Below the pieces are notes generated by a model, which was given only the letters and a program-made list of their open reading frames with translations, had not been told where the DNA came from and did no database searches. Positions 45,360 through 57,837 of a stretch of DNA of 64,000 bases are shown piece by piece. Each line of letters starts with the position of its first letter. Positions within the stretch are counted from its first letter, which is position 1. The DNA comes from Pochonia chlamydosporia 170 (Eukaryota; Ascomycota; Sordariomycetes; Hypocreales; Clavicipitaceae): positions 1,054,001 to 1,118,000 of the forward strand of contig NC_035795.1 of NCBI RefSeq assembly GCF_001653235.2, written 5' to 3'. The position numbers were made by a program, and so were the translations under genes.

Positions 45360-48300
45360 GGCCAGTTTGCGGGATGCCGAACTCTGGCAATGGTGTTGTG
45401 ATTCGGCTCCAAGTGCCGAGGAGTGAAGTTGAGTGAGGGTCTGTCTGGTAGGGCAAGGCTGAACCAGAACAAAAGATAAGAGAGTGAGGAATCGAGGGTG
45501 TCAGAGATTCTTCTGGGAAAGATCGCCAATCGAAGAGAAGATATACTCCGCTCCGTACTCCTTTTCAGCCCTCGTTCACCTCGCACTGAAAACAAATTGG
45601 TCTTGGACGGCCCCGCGTGTTCAGGCAAGGGCTCTCACGATCGAAATTTTTGGTACTAGGCTCTATGATGCAATGGGGGCGGCACTGGCAGGTGGTTGGT
45701 GGGTAAGTCGTGTGCTAACCCAGAATATGGTTCGATAGAAGTTCAGAAGGTATTTCGGTTGTCTGAGTCAGTTCTGCAGGGTGTTCAGGATCTCAGATCG
45801 TGCCCATCGGGCCGGTGACCAAGACCAACTGACCGGTACTGAGGGGACGTAGGGTAAAAGGAATTGAAATGAACTCAGTATTCCGTGGAAAAAGGTTACT
45901 TCGGGATTGCTAGCTTCTTGAATCGAGGGATGCGTGGGATCGGGGGATGACCAGGGTACGTGGGTTCCAGTGGATTATAGTGCCGTTGTCCACCAGACCC
46001 AATGAAAGCAAGCGATATTATCGGTGCGGTGGTATTGAAATTGTTTCGAAGCCGAAAAGTAGAATAAAAAATATCGGTATTTGGTTGATTCGATTCAACC
46101 ACGCTCGCCCGTGTGTTTGCCCACAGAGGACCGGACGACACTCAGGGTTGTATTCGAGTGGTGAGAAGGACGATAACGAGAAGCGTTTCAAGCTTCCCAC
46201 GCAGAGGACATGCAGTTTGGGGCAAATTTGAGTAGCAGAGCGTAGGGAAATGAACTTCGCTGGGTGTGTCGTTCTGATTTTCGAGTAGGTGGGTGCTGTC
46301 GACTTTAAGGGCTGCTGGGGTTGAACTCGTCCTGGAGACGCCTTGGGTTCGTAAGTCCAGGTTTTGCCTGTTTGGGGACGGGACAGATGTGAAGTACGGG
46401 AAGAAGGGTCAAAGCTGCTGAGGAGAGTCAAGTAGGGTCTGGTCTGGTCGGTCTTGGTCTGGTCTGGTCTGGTCTGGTAGCAGGGAGTATGGGCTGTTGG
46501 ATGGCAATCAGCTCTGCCACTTCCCGCACCACGGCAGTGGAGGGTTGGGTTGGTGCGTTGGTGGGTTGACAAGCTGGATACCTGCTTCAAGTGAGCTGAC
46601 GGAAGTCTTGGGCGATGGCGATCGCCTCGGTAGCCAGCCGAAGCTTAATTGCGGGCATGAAAGGGGGGCTTCAACGCAGCACAGCACGACCCATTGGTGA
46701 ACGAGCAGGCATAATACACAGTCGAGTGTCTTCCCTGGCACCATACGATGGTGATCGGTTATATGCCAAGGTACAAAGATGGGGTTCGACATTGGTGAGC
46801 CGGCCAGGGTGGTGGCGTGGCTGGGCAGAGGCCAAGCTGTGGAGGGTTGAACGAAGCAATGGATATTGGTCTCGTGATGGCACGATGGCGAGTAACTTAT
46901 CAATTGATCTGTGGGACTGCGCACCTAGGTAGTTGCTATTATGGAGCACAGCTGACGAGAGAAGGTTCATTCCGCACAACACAAGCAGGCAAGCTCGGCT
47001 TGCTCCTTCCCTCTCCGAAGCGACTCCCAAGCGATCACAGAACCAGACCAGTTGACATTTATGGCACGGAGTCCGGAGCAATCAGTGCCTGATAGACCAG
47101 ACCTCTCCTGTAACCTGTAAACTCGTCACATGCACAAGCTTCACGCCCATTCTGCCCATCTTCTCACAGAGGGAAATATTTCAACCATCTGTCAGTCCAC
47201 TTGCTGGTGATGTCCAGACCCCGACCTGCGTGCTTCAGTGGGTGGTGACAACCTCTCAACCTGGTTCAATTTTCGGACAATTCCTACGCCCACCCATCGT
47301 TGCCCACATCGCCCACATCGCCGCCGCCGACATCGTGAGGCGGTACCAGCCAAGGCCATGGCATTCACCGCAGCCACTCACCACACCACCAGCCAACTAC
47401 CGTGACGCATTGTCACGCTGTCTGCACCTGAGCATGGGCCCCCAGTAGCCTTGGCCTGACGATTTATCACCTGCGCGGTCGAGCATGTGGAGACTTCTCA
47501 AGCCCCAAAGTCTGGGGTGCCACTGGCAATCCCAGAGAGGAGTTGGAGGCTGCTTCAGCTAGCTTCACTCAGGAATAGTGAGACCACCATCAGGGTCCAT
47601 TGACATTGACTGTTGACTGCCGTCGTGCCATGATCTCGTTGTCGTCCTTGGCCTGCTCACCCTTGCACTTGGGTGAGAGAATGACTCCGTTCGGCTTGTT
47701 ATGTTTCGAACTGAGAAGCTGATGACTCTCAGCTAGGCACCGTTTCGTTACCCGTCACCAGCGTTCGCCTGTACACGAACTTTGTCTCCAAGTGCTCCGC
47801 AAGTGCACTGGTTGTCTTTCGTGGCTGACAAACACCGTACGGGCCAGTTCATTGGGTTCAAACCCAAAACATACCGCGCACTAACTTACCAGCCGACCAG
47901 AAACGCGATACCAGTGTCCAGGCCCATATTATCTCCAGCCACCATCCCGTTTGTGGAGATGCAACAGGAGCAGGGTTCACTACTAAACCCTGATAATATC
48001 AAATCGACGCCCACTGACCAGCTTGTACAAGGCTTTTGTGAACCACTGAGAGCTGTGGTATCTTTTAGAATCGTCCTTGATTTCAGCACCTGATGTGCTC
48101 GCTGTATCATATCTTTGAGAAGAATCTGTCAGGGTCCTAACTGTGGTAGCATTGAGGCAATTCGTCTCGCGTCACAAGCTGGGTCACGGTCCTCACTGCC
48201 AACCGTGTGATGAGCGAATATCACTGGGTCGCCTCACCCACTGGGTGTTGTTGTCTGCAACTGTTGGTATCGTAGTATTGTGACGACGAGATGCCATCCG

Positions 48301-48935
48301 TGGTGCATTTTGCTGTAAGTGGAGCAGTTCAAAGCAAGTCATTTCACCAAAAACGAATATATCTCATGGGCGAGGCGCATGTTGTATTACTAACACTAGA
48401 CCCGTGTGAAAAGCCCTAGTGCCGTCGTTTGCTAGTATCCAAAGCTCGCAAGAGCTGGCTCAGCTCATTCATGCCGGGCAATCCGTGTCCCAGGCCAGTG
48501 CCGCCTTCGAGTCCGAACTTCTGAACCGGCTCTCCTCCCCAGGTTCTCTGTGAATTACCCGCGCCTCGCGGCAGAATATCCGCCATTTTCTGTCATGCAG
48601 TCCGTCTTCACAGTCATAACGCGTATGCTCTGTGCAGCATTGCATGAGTGGTCCTTCTGAAGGCCATGATGCTCTTTACCGTCTATTTCATGTCTATATT
48701 CCCCTGACATATTTTTCCTAAGTGTCTCTCTTCCTCCATGCTGCAATGCCATGTGTTTGTGGCGTTGACAAACCACTGGACAAGGTAGCATCCATCATTT
48801 ATTTCAATGTCATCCCCACTCCAACCACTTCATGTATCCAAAAGCACTGTCGTGTGGATGCTGTCTTTGCCAGCGTCAACGACCCCTGTCCTATCCGACC
48901 AAAGTGGTCCAAAGCAAACCGTCACTCCCTGCATC
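45360..48935. other. Intergenic, no gene recognised
   Basis: 3.6 kb between two minus-strand genes. The only notable local features are a TCTGG-type microsatellite at 46437-46481 and GC-rich, featureless frames (46018-47081). The frame at 47782-48093 has no family character. Confidence 0.45.
46437..46481. repeat. (TCTGG)n microsatellite
   Basis: GGTCTGGTC-type pentanucleotide repeats with minor interruptions. Similar TCTGG-rich sequence occurs at about 41848-41872. Confidence 0.8.
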
Positions 48936-51900
48936 CTATTGTTTGGTACTCGGCTGCAGGGCTTCCCACCCGCCAATACCTTCACCGCCATCATTTATCG
49001 AGTCTAACAGGTCAACGGACGAAGATGATCCTGCAGCCGCCTGCCGGTGGCGATTAGGGAGTGGAGGATTAAACCCGTTGGTGTGCCCCGCTGGGCCGGC
49101 TGCTCCCTTGTGAACTCCACCCTTTGCACTCGCGGCCATTGATGCTATTGACGATGGTGGTTGAGAGGAATTTTGCTGCTGTGCCACGGCCACGGCTTTC
49201 CTCGCCAATGATGCATGCAGGCTGGCCTGTGATGCGCCAGATTCTGAACGTGCAGGAAGACCAGGTGTGATGTCGTCACTTCGAGCGGATGTGCTTATTG
49301 TAGAGCCAGTTGTTGTCTTCGATAGAGGTGAGCCCGTCGCGAGATGGGCGGGCTTCTTGCCTACTGGAGGGGGAGATTTTCCGCTCTTACTACTTGCAAG
49401 CTGCTGCGAGAGCTGTGACACCTGCGATGCTTGTGAAGCGACGGAGGCGGAGCGAGGGGTCGTGGGTAGAGGTGGAAGCGTCTGTGTCCTCTCCAGGTGG
49501 ACGCCGGATGGTGCTGTAGATCCGGACGTGCTTGGTCTCGAATTTGCTGTCTGTCGTCGAGGAGGCGGCGGCGGCGGCGGTGGCGTAGCAGATTTGCCAA
49601 TGTCAGATTGACCCCGGATGCTCTGCTCATCATCTAATCGCAGCCGTCCAACTTGTGCCGGCAACCTTGAAGGGTCGTATGGTGGCGGAAGCTGCTTCCT
49701 TTGCACCGGCGCCCGATCAGCCATTGTCTTCGGTAACGACACTTTCTCATACGGAGAACTAGACAGGCTAGAATGGCCTGGAGACGGTCTCGGTACCGAC
49801 ACCCAGTCGGGCTCTTCACTTTGACCAAATGGATTTGACGGCCGATTTGGATTCAATGCCATTGGGAGTCCATCTCGACCATTGGGCACCGGCACTTGGG
49901 CACGCGCGGGCTGTCGATTATCCAGCCACCACTTCTGACGGTCTGAACTCGCGGGCGGAAGACCAGGTTCGATGGAATCGTACCCAATCAAGTCCTCGTC
50001 GTCTGACTCGTCGCCTTCACCCAAATTCGCAGTAGGGTCGCCAACATCTGCTTTGCGGCGTTGATATAGCTCACGGCTGATATTTTCGCGTGTTTCTTCG
50101 TCAACAATGTTGACTCTGCATTCGAACGTGGCGTAGACCGGGCGGTGGTCCGAAAATTTGAGCGGCGCCGAGTCATACGACAATTGGCGCAGATTAGAGC
50201 CTTTTCTAAGTATACGGTCTGTCCATGCTGGGATCCGAGCCTTTTCACTTTTTTCACCTCGTTAATACCGCGCAGACGACTAGGGTTCTACGTAGAAGGG
50301 TGACTTACGAACTGTCGTAGGTGTCTGATCCTACGTCGAATTTGTACGTGGGCATAAAACTAATGCGGGCCTCAGAGTAGAATGGGAAAGACAGCCCAGC
50401 CACCATCTGGAGATTCAGTTGGTCATTTTCGTAGAGCGTCGCCAAGTCTCGCTTTTTAATCAGCGCCTTGGCAGCTTCTAAACCCAGCCCAATGCGGTAG
50501 TTGAAGTCGCCCATCCAAATAATGGCATCTACACAGATGTTAGTTAAAGCTCAGCTTATCCCTGACGAAATAGCAGGTGTCATACCATGATCCTCTATCC
50601 CTCTATTCCTTTGAAACCGCAAACCATGGTGAATCGTAGCATAATCTCTGTTCCTTTCATCATAATTCGAAAACCCAGCTGCCAGATGCGCCGTGACAAA
50701 GCAAATATGCGTGTTGGCATAATCAAACCGAATGGCCACAGCTCCCTTGTTGCCGGCCATCCCTGAAAGACCAGTCTTCTTGACGCTTCCTTCGACGTTT
50801 TTGATATTGTTCAATATGGATGTTTTTACAAATATGCACAAAGCAGCTCCAACTAGTTGTCCGCTTCGTAAGAGGACGTACTTATCACCTCCGAGGGCAG
50901 CTTGTCGTTGGTTGAGTGTGCGCTTAACGGCTTCTTCCCATAGATGCTTTCTCGAGGGGTCGCTGTTCATGATTTGCTGTGGGCTTAACTCCACGATCTC
51001 TTGGAAGGCGACGACGTATATGTCTGGCTGTTCTGTATCTGCGATAGGTCCGAATAGCCATGGGGAAAGGTCGTGGCCTATGCCGTCTGTGCGACCATTG
51101 AGGTTGAATGTACCGGTCCAGATGGTGATGTTTCTGGACGATGTGAATTCGTCGCTCCGTTTGGATAATTCGATGGAAACGTAGTCGCTGATGGGGTCGA
51201 AGAGGTGCACTGGTGCTTGTCCCATGAGGCGGCCCAGCAGCATGTCAATCGTCACTTGTCTGGATGGATCGATAAAGTTGTTGTGGTATATGCGTTGAAC
51301 GGACTTGCGCATATCTGCCACGGCACCAGCCAGGGACATTTTCCCATGTCGAGTGAATGATGTTTTTAGTGCACCTGTTCCTGCGTAGATTTTGGAGAGG
51401 GAGTCACCATTGTCTGCCCAGAGACTTGAGTGCCTCATCCAGAAATCGGATGCGGCGTAGTCGCTTCGATGGGCTAGGAATGTCTCGACGGCCATTTGTG
51501 AAATTAGCGTCTGGATCAGGTTTGTTCGGTCCAGACAATCCAAGCAGTTGGTACGGAAGACGCCGTCCTGTTGCAACACGACTACCATACGGCCTCGGTT
51601 GCTGCCAGGGTCTTTTTCAGCCGGGTCATCTGTTTCCTCTGCGAGGAAGTACGCAAATCCATCTGTTGACCCCTCTATATGTCGTCGGATGTCTTTTGCC
51701 GCTTCATATCCAGCGGGCCCTTTGGTTTCGGCGTGGAAATCGTAGTGCGTCTCGAGAAGTAAAGCGCGCTCGGCTGAGCCGCTGCTGGACTGACTTTGTG
51801 GAGAATGTCGGATGGCGTTGCGGTAAAGTGTGCTCAGCTCGACTTCGGCAGGTTTCGTGTCGCTTAGCAGGTTTATGATGTGGACTGCGCCGTAGATGTG

Positions 51901-53121
51901 TTCCAAGTCTTCGAAGTGTTTGTTAAACGCGGGCTGAGTTCCTTCTGGTGATCTTGTAATGGTAATTTTCTGCCTGCCTGGTAGTAGGTCTGCGGCTTGC
52001 TCCCAAAATACTGGTACTGACCCTCGAACTTGGACATATGAGAACAAGGTGCCGGCAGGGCTGCAGAATATCGTTTCCGTCTCTACAAAATTTGCTACGT
52101 GGCCGTCGTCATCAATACCACGGGAGTTGAATCGGGTGCCGGCTCTTCGACATGATAGACGTGAAATCAAGCTCATGTAGCTTGGCATTCCGTTCCTCGG
52201 CTCTCGTATGGGAGATGCGCTTTGGGGAATGGTCATGGTTTTGCAGAATCCCCGGATGGCGGATGTGAGAATTCGTGAAGAGTCTAGGGCTTCTCGCTCC
52301 GGGGGCATGAGCCGAGAGCGAAACTCGACAAGTGGACGAATCATGAATGAATTCCACAGATATGTGTCGTCAAAGTTGTCAATGTCGAACGAATTGGAGT
52401 TGATGGATCTGTAGCATTTAGTAGAATTCTAACGTATTGGTGACACGTGTGATACGCCACGGAAAGCATACCTATCTTGTAGCCTGTTTGTCAAGTCGAA
52501 ATCAGTACTATAGTAGAACGAACCATTGCTGAGCAGCTTTCGCAACTCATGACACGGATGCTCCATGGCAACCTCTCGACGACCTAGAGTCTGACCATAT
52601 CCAGACTGGCTGCTGTATGTCGACATCGCATCGGAGAATTCGGGCTCCATAGATTCCAGTGGCACAACATCGTCATAGTCGGCACTGCTGAGACAGTAAA
52701 AGTCCACAGTTGAAATCTTTTCCACAGTCTCTCCGAGTCGAATAGTGGCAGCTCGAATGGCGCGAGTGATGACGGACAAGAACACTTCTCCATTAGCGGC
52801 AATCAAGCCCAGGGTGCCGTACACGGGTCTAGGACTCAGTGGACGATAGTCTTTCAACAGTTGGCTCGATATCGGGGCAAATTCCACCATGCACTTTGCA
52901 GCATGGGGGTCTGCAGCTCCACGAGACTTGTTGGAATGGAGAGATGTCATCGACCCATTGTGGGGGGTATCGCTGCTCGCGGACGAGCTGTATCGCAAAA
53001 TCAGAGCATGAGAGGACGATACAATGGCAATCGATCGGTAGGGATGGTCTCTTATGTAGAGTTCGCTCGATTTCTCGGGGGCTGGAGCCTGTGCAGCCCA
53101 CGAGCTCTGTTGGTGCTCCAT
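48936..53121 (-). CDS. Synaptojanin-like Sac1 / inositol polyphosphate 5-phosphatase
   Basis: Four exons: 53121-52472, 52408-50586, 50528-50309 and 50247-48936, giving 1334 residues. The N-terminal Sac phosphatase domain spans ~60-590, with the catalytic CX5R loop RTNCLDCLDRTN near residue 505. The 5-phosphatase domain runs from ITIWTGTFNLNGRTDG (~655) through SGMAGNKGAVAIRF, WMGDFNYRIGLGLE and PAWTDRIL to SDHRPVYATF. The C-terminal ~350 residues are disordered, with PPPPPPPP and Ser/Gln-rich tracts likely to bind SH3 or endocytic partners. The layout is that of yeast Inp51-Inp53, which dephosphorylate PI(4,5)P2 and other phosphoinositides in endocytosis and TGN traffic. The third acceptor (AAAAAAG at 50248) is unusual but restores SEKARIPAWTDR. 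Confidence 0.95.
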
Positions 53122-54544
53122 GGCGAGAGTGGGAGCATTGGCTGTCGCAGTGCGGGCGAGCGGGATTCGGTCTTGTTACGTAGGGAGGATATGCATGTTT
53201 CAATGGTCGGCTGCAAAGGGATTAATGTGAAGGGGATGTTTGTTTGAACTGATGTGGTGGAGAGTAGCTCGCGCAGCCTGGGCCTAAGTGTGAGGTGGTC
53301 AAATCTGGAGATGACGTCGGCTGAATGATAATATTGGGAGGCTCAAAGCGAACTCAGCCCCACGGTGACACAAAAACGAGCAAAGAGAGTAAGTTATCCG
53401 TAGGTTTGATTAGGGTGCTTGGTGTAACACGGCATAAATAAAATAACTCAATTCACAACTTCTGCTTTGGTCTGTTTCATTCGTTTATTATGGTCACTTC
53501 CAGTGGTCTTGTCAGGACAAGTTGTGTTTCTACGTCCCTAGAGGCTGATGGCGCGCTTACGGGTAGCTTTGAGGCATTCGATTGGAGATGGCTCTGTGAG
53601 CATCACTGGTTACACGGCACATGACAAACACCAACTTCGACATATTTATCCATGGCAAGCAACATCACATCTCATTACACAATCATACCGAATGCTGGTT
53701 TGCCTTGGTAGCTTCGAGATTCGCCTAGTCAGGAAGACATCTACCCTGGAGGCGTTCAAGTTTTGGTCATTCGTGACAAACTTTGATGTGGCCCGACCAG
53801 CGCAGAATTAAGCATCACCGAAAACAACACAGAGCTGTACGACATATTTTATTGGCCAGGCACGACTGGAAAACTATTTCAAAGATTCGCCCCGTGGTGC
53901 TTGACCCGACATCTTCGAACACTCGGAACGGCCCATCGACATAACCTGGCTGTTGGCTTTTGACAAAATGGGTTGAGACTGTCAGGTCTCAAAAAGACAA
54001 AGAGTGAAATGAAACAACAAAAGTTGCAAGTTGAGCTTCAGATTCGAAATTGAGATCATGCTCTCTATTTAGAGAGCGTTCAGTCTCTTCCTATCATATG
54101 TTTTTATGGTAATCATCACAAGCTCATATGGAGAAGAAAAAGAATCTTGTTGCAATTTCGCACTTCACAAAATATCAGTGGGACACGCTTAGTCATTCAC
54201 AGATGACTCAGCAAGTACCCACTGACCTTCACTAAGCCTGTTTTGCGCTTAGCTCCGAGGCTCTGTGGTACACACTATACTTGTACCACATACCCATCGC
54301 ACCAGCCAACGGTGATCAAAAGCTACATGCGACCGAAGTATCTGCGAACTGTTCACCTGGCCTACCGTGAAGACCCATCTTGGCTGTCAACCTGGAACCT
54401 TTGAAGCTGCCAGCCTTTCCGCATGCAACGCGGTGCATCTTCTCAAACTCCAACCTCGTGCCGCAGCTGCTGCGCTCCCTTTTCTTCATCTGCTGCAGAA
54501 ATACATCCCAATTCATCACGAGCTGCGCCGCGCGACCAGCTACC
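53122..54544. other. Divergent intergenic region
   Basis: Promoters of the synaptojanin-like gene (minus) and Prp39 (plus). I see no gene; frames such as 53548-53811 have no family features. Confidence 0.45.
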
Positions 54545-56915
54545 ATGAGTGAATTCGCTTCTTTCGGCGGCGCTGACGAGGAGTATGCCTCGGTGCGCAA
54601 GTACCAGGCTGAAGTGGTAAGTAGGATGAAGCTGCGACAACTCGTCTGCAAGTTCAACCCCGACTTCTGGTGCCTCTGAAGCTAATGCTGCTAAATGCAG
54701 GAAACGGACCCCGATAATTTTGAGAGCTGGGAGAATTATATCAAGTCTTCTGAGACTCTGGATGGCGGATTAAATCGCAACTCAAGCCCCCAAGCTTTGT
54801 CCACCTTTCGCGAAGCCTACGACCGTTTCCTACACAAATTCCCATTACTATTTGGTTACTGGAAGAAGTATGCGGACATGGAATTCAACATTGCTGGCCC
54901 TGAGTCGGCAGAAATGGTACGATGATGGAGTCTCCATTCCCAGATGTAGCACGAATACTGATGACATGGCTGATAGGTCTATGAACGAGGATGTGCATGC
55001 ATTACCAACTCTGTCGACTTGTGGACCGACTATTGCTCCTTCAAAATGGAGACGACTCACGACCCTCAGATTGTCCGAGAGTAAGTATTGCATGATGGTT
55101 TCCTTCCCCTTAACAAGCCATCAACGCAGCATCCCTTGAGGTCACTCACGAGATTGCCTCACGCTACCTACTTCATCATTGAGACCCTCACACGTCGCCA
55201 TCGACACATGTGCTGGTGAGATATGCCTTCAATGGCCCTACCTCTTTGGGATATTCTCTCACGCTATGCGCCAGGCTCTGTTGATGTCCTGCTTCTTATT
55301 CACAGCCTTTTCGCTCATCGCCTTGATGCCGCGTGTTCCCGTCGATAACCTCAGAATGGCGTTCCTTCTTTTGTACTAGTTGCTTTCGTGGTCATAGCCC
55401 CTCTTGTATTGACTCTCCCCCCTCTCCCCCATTACCTATCCGTAAATGATATTTGCCAAGAATCCTCGAGTTCTAACATGATGTTGCAGCCTTTTCGAAC
55501 GTGGAGCAAGCCTGGTTGGTCTTGATTTCCTTGCCCACCCTTTTTGGGATAAGTACATCGAATATGAAGAGAGACAAGAAGCGCAAGACCGCATCTACGC
55601 TATTCATGCTCGGATAATTCGCATTCCCATGCACCAGTATGCCCGTTACTATGAGCGTTTCCGCAATCTTGCGCACACTCGCCCGCTGGCTGAAGTAGTG
55701 CCAGCTGACGTTCTCAGCCGCTTCCAAGCTGAGGTTGAGGCCGAGTCGGCAGCTCAGGGCAGCGGCTCACGGCCAGAGTTGGAGGTGGAGCGGGATATCA
55801 GAGCCAAGATTGACGCCATGTACTATGAAGTCTTTACCGCCACTCAACAGGAAGTATCAAAGAGGTGGACTTATGAATCAGAAATCAAGCGCCCCTACTT
55901 TCATGTCACCGAACTGGAGCACTCGCAGCTGAATAATTGGCGCAAATACCTGGACTTTGAGGAAACCGAGGGGGATTTTGACCGCGCAGTTTCTCTCTAC
56001 GAGCGATGCCTGGTGACGTGTGCCTTCTACGACGAGTTTTGGTTCCGATATGCTCGATGGATGGCTGCAAAGGACGGCAAAGACGAGGAGGTGCGACACA
56101 TCTACATCCGCGCATCCATTTTCGTGCCAATCAGCAGACCTGGCATCAGAATGCAGTGGGCATATTTCGAGGAGAGCTGCGGGCGAGTTGATGTCGCGGC
56201 GGATATTCATGCAGCAATTCTCATGAAGCTACCCGACTGCGTGGAAGTGGTTGTCTCTTGGGCACACCTGCAACGCCGTCAAAACGGACTCGATGCCGCC
56301 ATTCAAGTGTATCGAGACCAGATTGACGCACCAACAGTCGATCTTTACACCAAAGCCGCGTTGGTGGCAGAGTGGGCTCAGCTGTTGTGGAAGGCCAAGG
56401 GCTCCGCCGAGGATGCCAGAGCTGTTTTTGTCAAAAACTCGCAATGGTATGGCGACAGTCTTGTATTTTGGGAGAAGTGGTTTGCTTTCGAGTTGGACCA
56501 GTCTGCAACTGGCGAGGAAGACAAGGAGACTGCCGAACGCATTAAGAATGTGTTTGATGATTTCCGTACCAAGAGCAGATTACCTGTCATCATCAAGCGG
56601 GAATTGGCCAAGACTTATATGAATTACCTTGTCCAAAGAGGCGGTAAGGATGCCATGGCTGTCTTCCTGGAGGTGGATCGTGAGATGTTTGGGTAAGTCA
56701 CACCATGATGTTGTTGTCATTCATGAAGTTGCTAACGCTTATATAGACCTGCCTCAATATCCACCAAATCGACCAGTGGCCCCAAGGAAAATGGCACCAT
56801 TGGAGGGGAGTTGGATGAAGCCAGCAAACGGAAGGCTGAGGCAAGATTGCTCGCATTCTACGAAGCCCACGTCGACCCCAACACTGCAGCACAGGGACCT
56901 GCAGACTTCAATTAA
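54545..56915 (+). CDS. PRP39: U1 snRNP splicing factor Prp39
   Basis: Five exons: 54545-54616, 54701-54916, 54977-55080, 55490-56692 and 56747-56915, 587 residues. The protein is built of HAT (half-a-TPR) repeats, for example NFESWENYIKSSE, FPLLFGYWKKYADMEF, VDLWTDYCSFKM, HPFWDKYIEYEE, FDRAVSLYERCLV and FWFRYARWMAA. The order and length match Prp39 (yeast 629 aa), a U1 snRNP subunit that helps recognise the 5' splice site. The third intron (55081-55489, 409 bp) is long for this window. Its donor GTAAGT and acceptor TTGCAG are good, and the joined FERGAS segment fits. The C-terminus PASISTKSTSGPKENG is hydrophilic. Confidence 0.92.
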
Positions 56916-57837
56916 GGTTGACACAGTTTGCGGGTTTCCTCTTGAGTTTGGACGGGAAGCAGCATTAATGAATGGATCGCCACCCGTCCTTGCTGTACAA
57001 TAATCACTGGATATTACACTGAGACGCCATGCGTGCATGTTGCGTGCCCGATACCTGGGATACGGTATTGAATGCTGGACGGCTAGTTTAGAAGCTTTGC
57101 CTAAAGCATGGCACCTGCTTTCAGTATGGCTGGCTCGGACGGACTGAGGTATGACAGACCTTAGGCGCTGGGAAAAAAGCACACGCCCTTGGATGGGATA
57201 GAGTATCGATTATGGACCTGGGTTAAGCGTTTCCATTGTAGGGATAAAAGGTTTTGTATGACTACAAACAGTGCTCAGCTAGTATAATAAAAACGAGAAA
57301 CCAGGAATATGGTCTCCACACAGATCATGTTGAGTCATATTGGCATTTATCAAGCTGGACTTGTGAGCTGTGTGTGCGTTGTTGAGACTAACGTTCGCTG
57401 ACGAGATTATATGTTGTCCTGTTAACGGTAGCAACGTAAGGACTGATCCGCCAACAAATCGGCGGTCTCATGGAAACAAACGGAAACAGAATCGACACAC
57501 ACTACTTGCTGGCCGTGCTGAGGAAGATAAGCAGAAAGTGAGCAGAAGGTGAGTTGAGTTCAGCAAAGTGGATAACAACATGTAAACACAAATGGTTGCC
57601 AACTCGCATTCACTTTTCGGAGTTGTGTCATGTGAGTGAAGTTGTCAAGTCTGCCTTTAATTTCTATCAACAACAAGTTGTCTTCCTTCTTCTTCCTTCC
57701 TTCCCTACCTCGCATCAAACAGAACCACGCTTTTGTTGCCTCCTCTTTCCGCCTCACTCTAGCTCTTTCTGTGCATTCTGAGCACTCCATTCTAACTTGA
57801 TCTCTCCTCTTAGACTACTTGTCTAAACTCACCCAAG
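56916..57837. other. Intergenic, promoter of the dynamin-like gene
   Basis: No gene seen. 57660-57820 is C/T-rich, typical of a leader before the ATG at 57838. Confidence 0.45.

Noticed and set aside
47853..47872. GGTTCAAACCC stretch as a tRNA T-loop
   Set aside because: It is a short palindrome (GGGTTCAAACCC) without acceptor or anticodon stems around it.
55179..55379. Hydrophobic small frame inside Prp39 intron 3
   Set aside because: It lies within a well-bounded intron and has no signal or family match; length is explained by chance.
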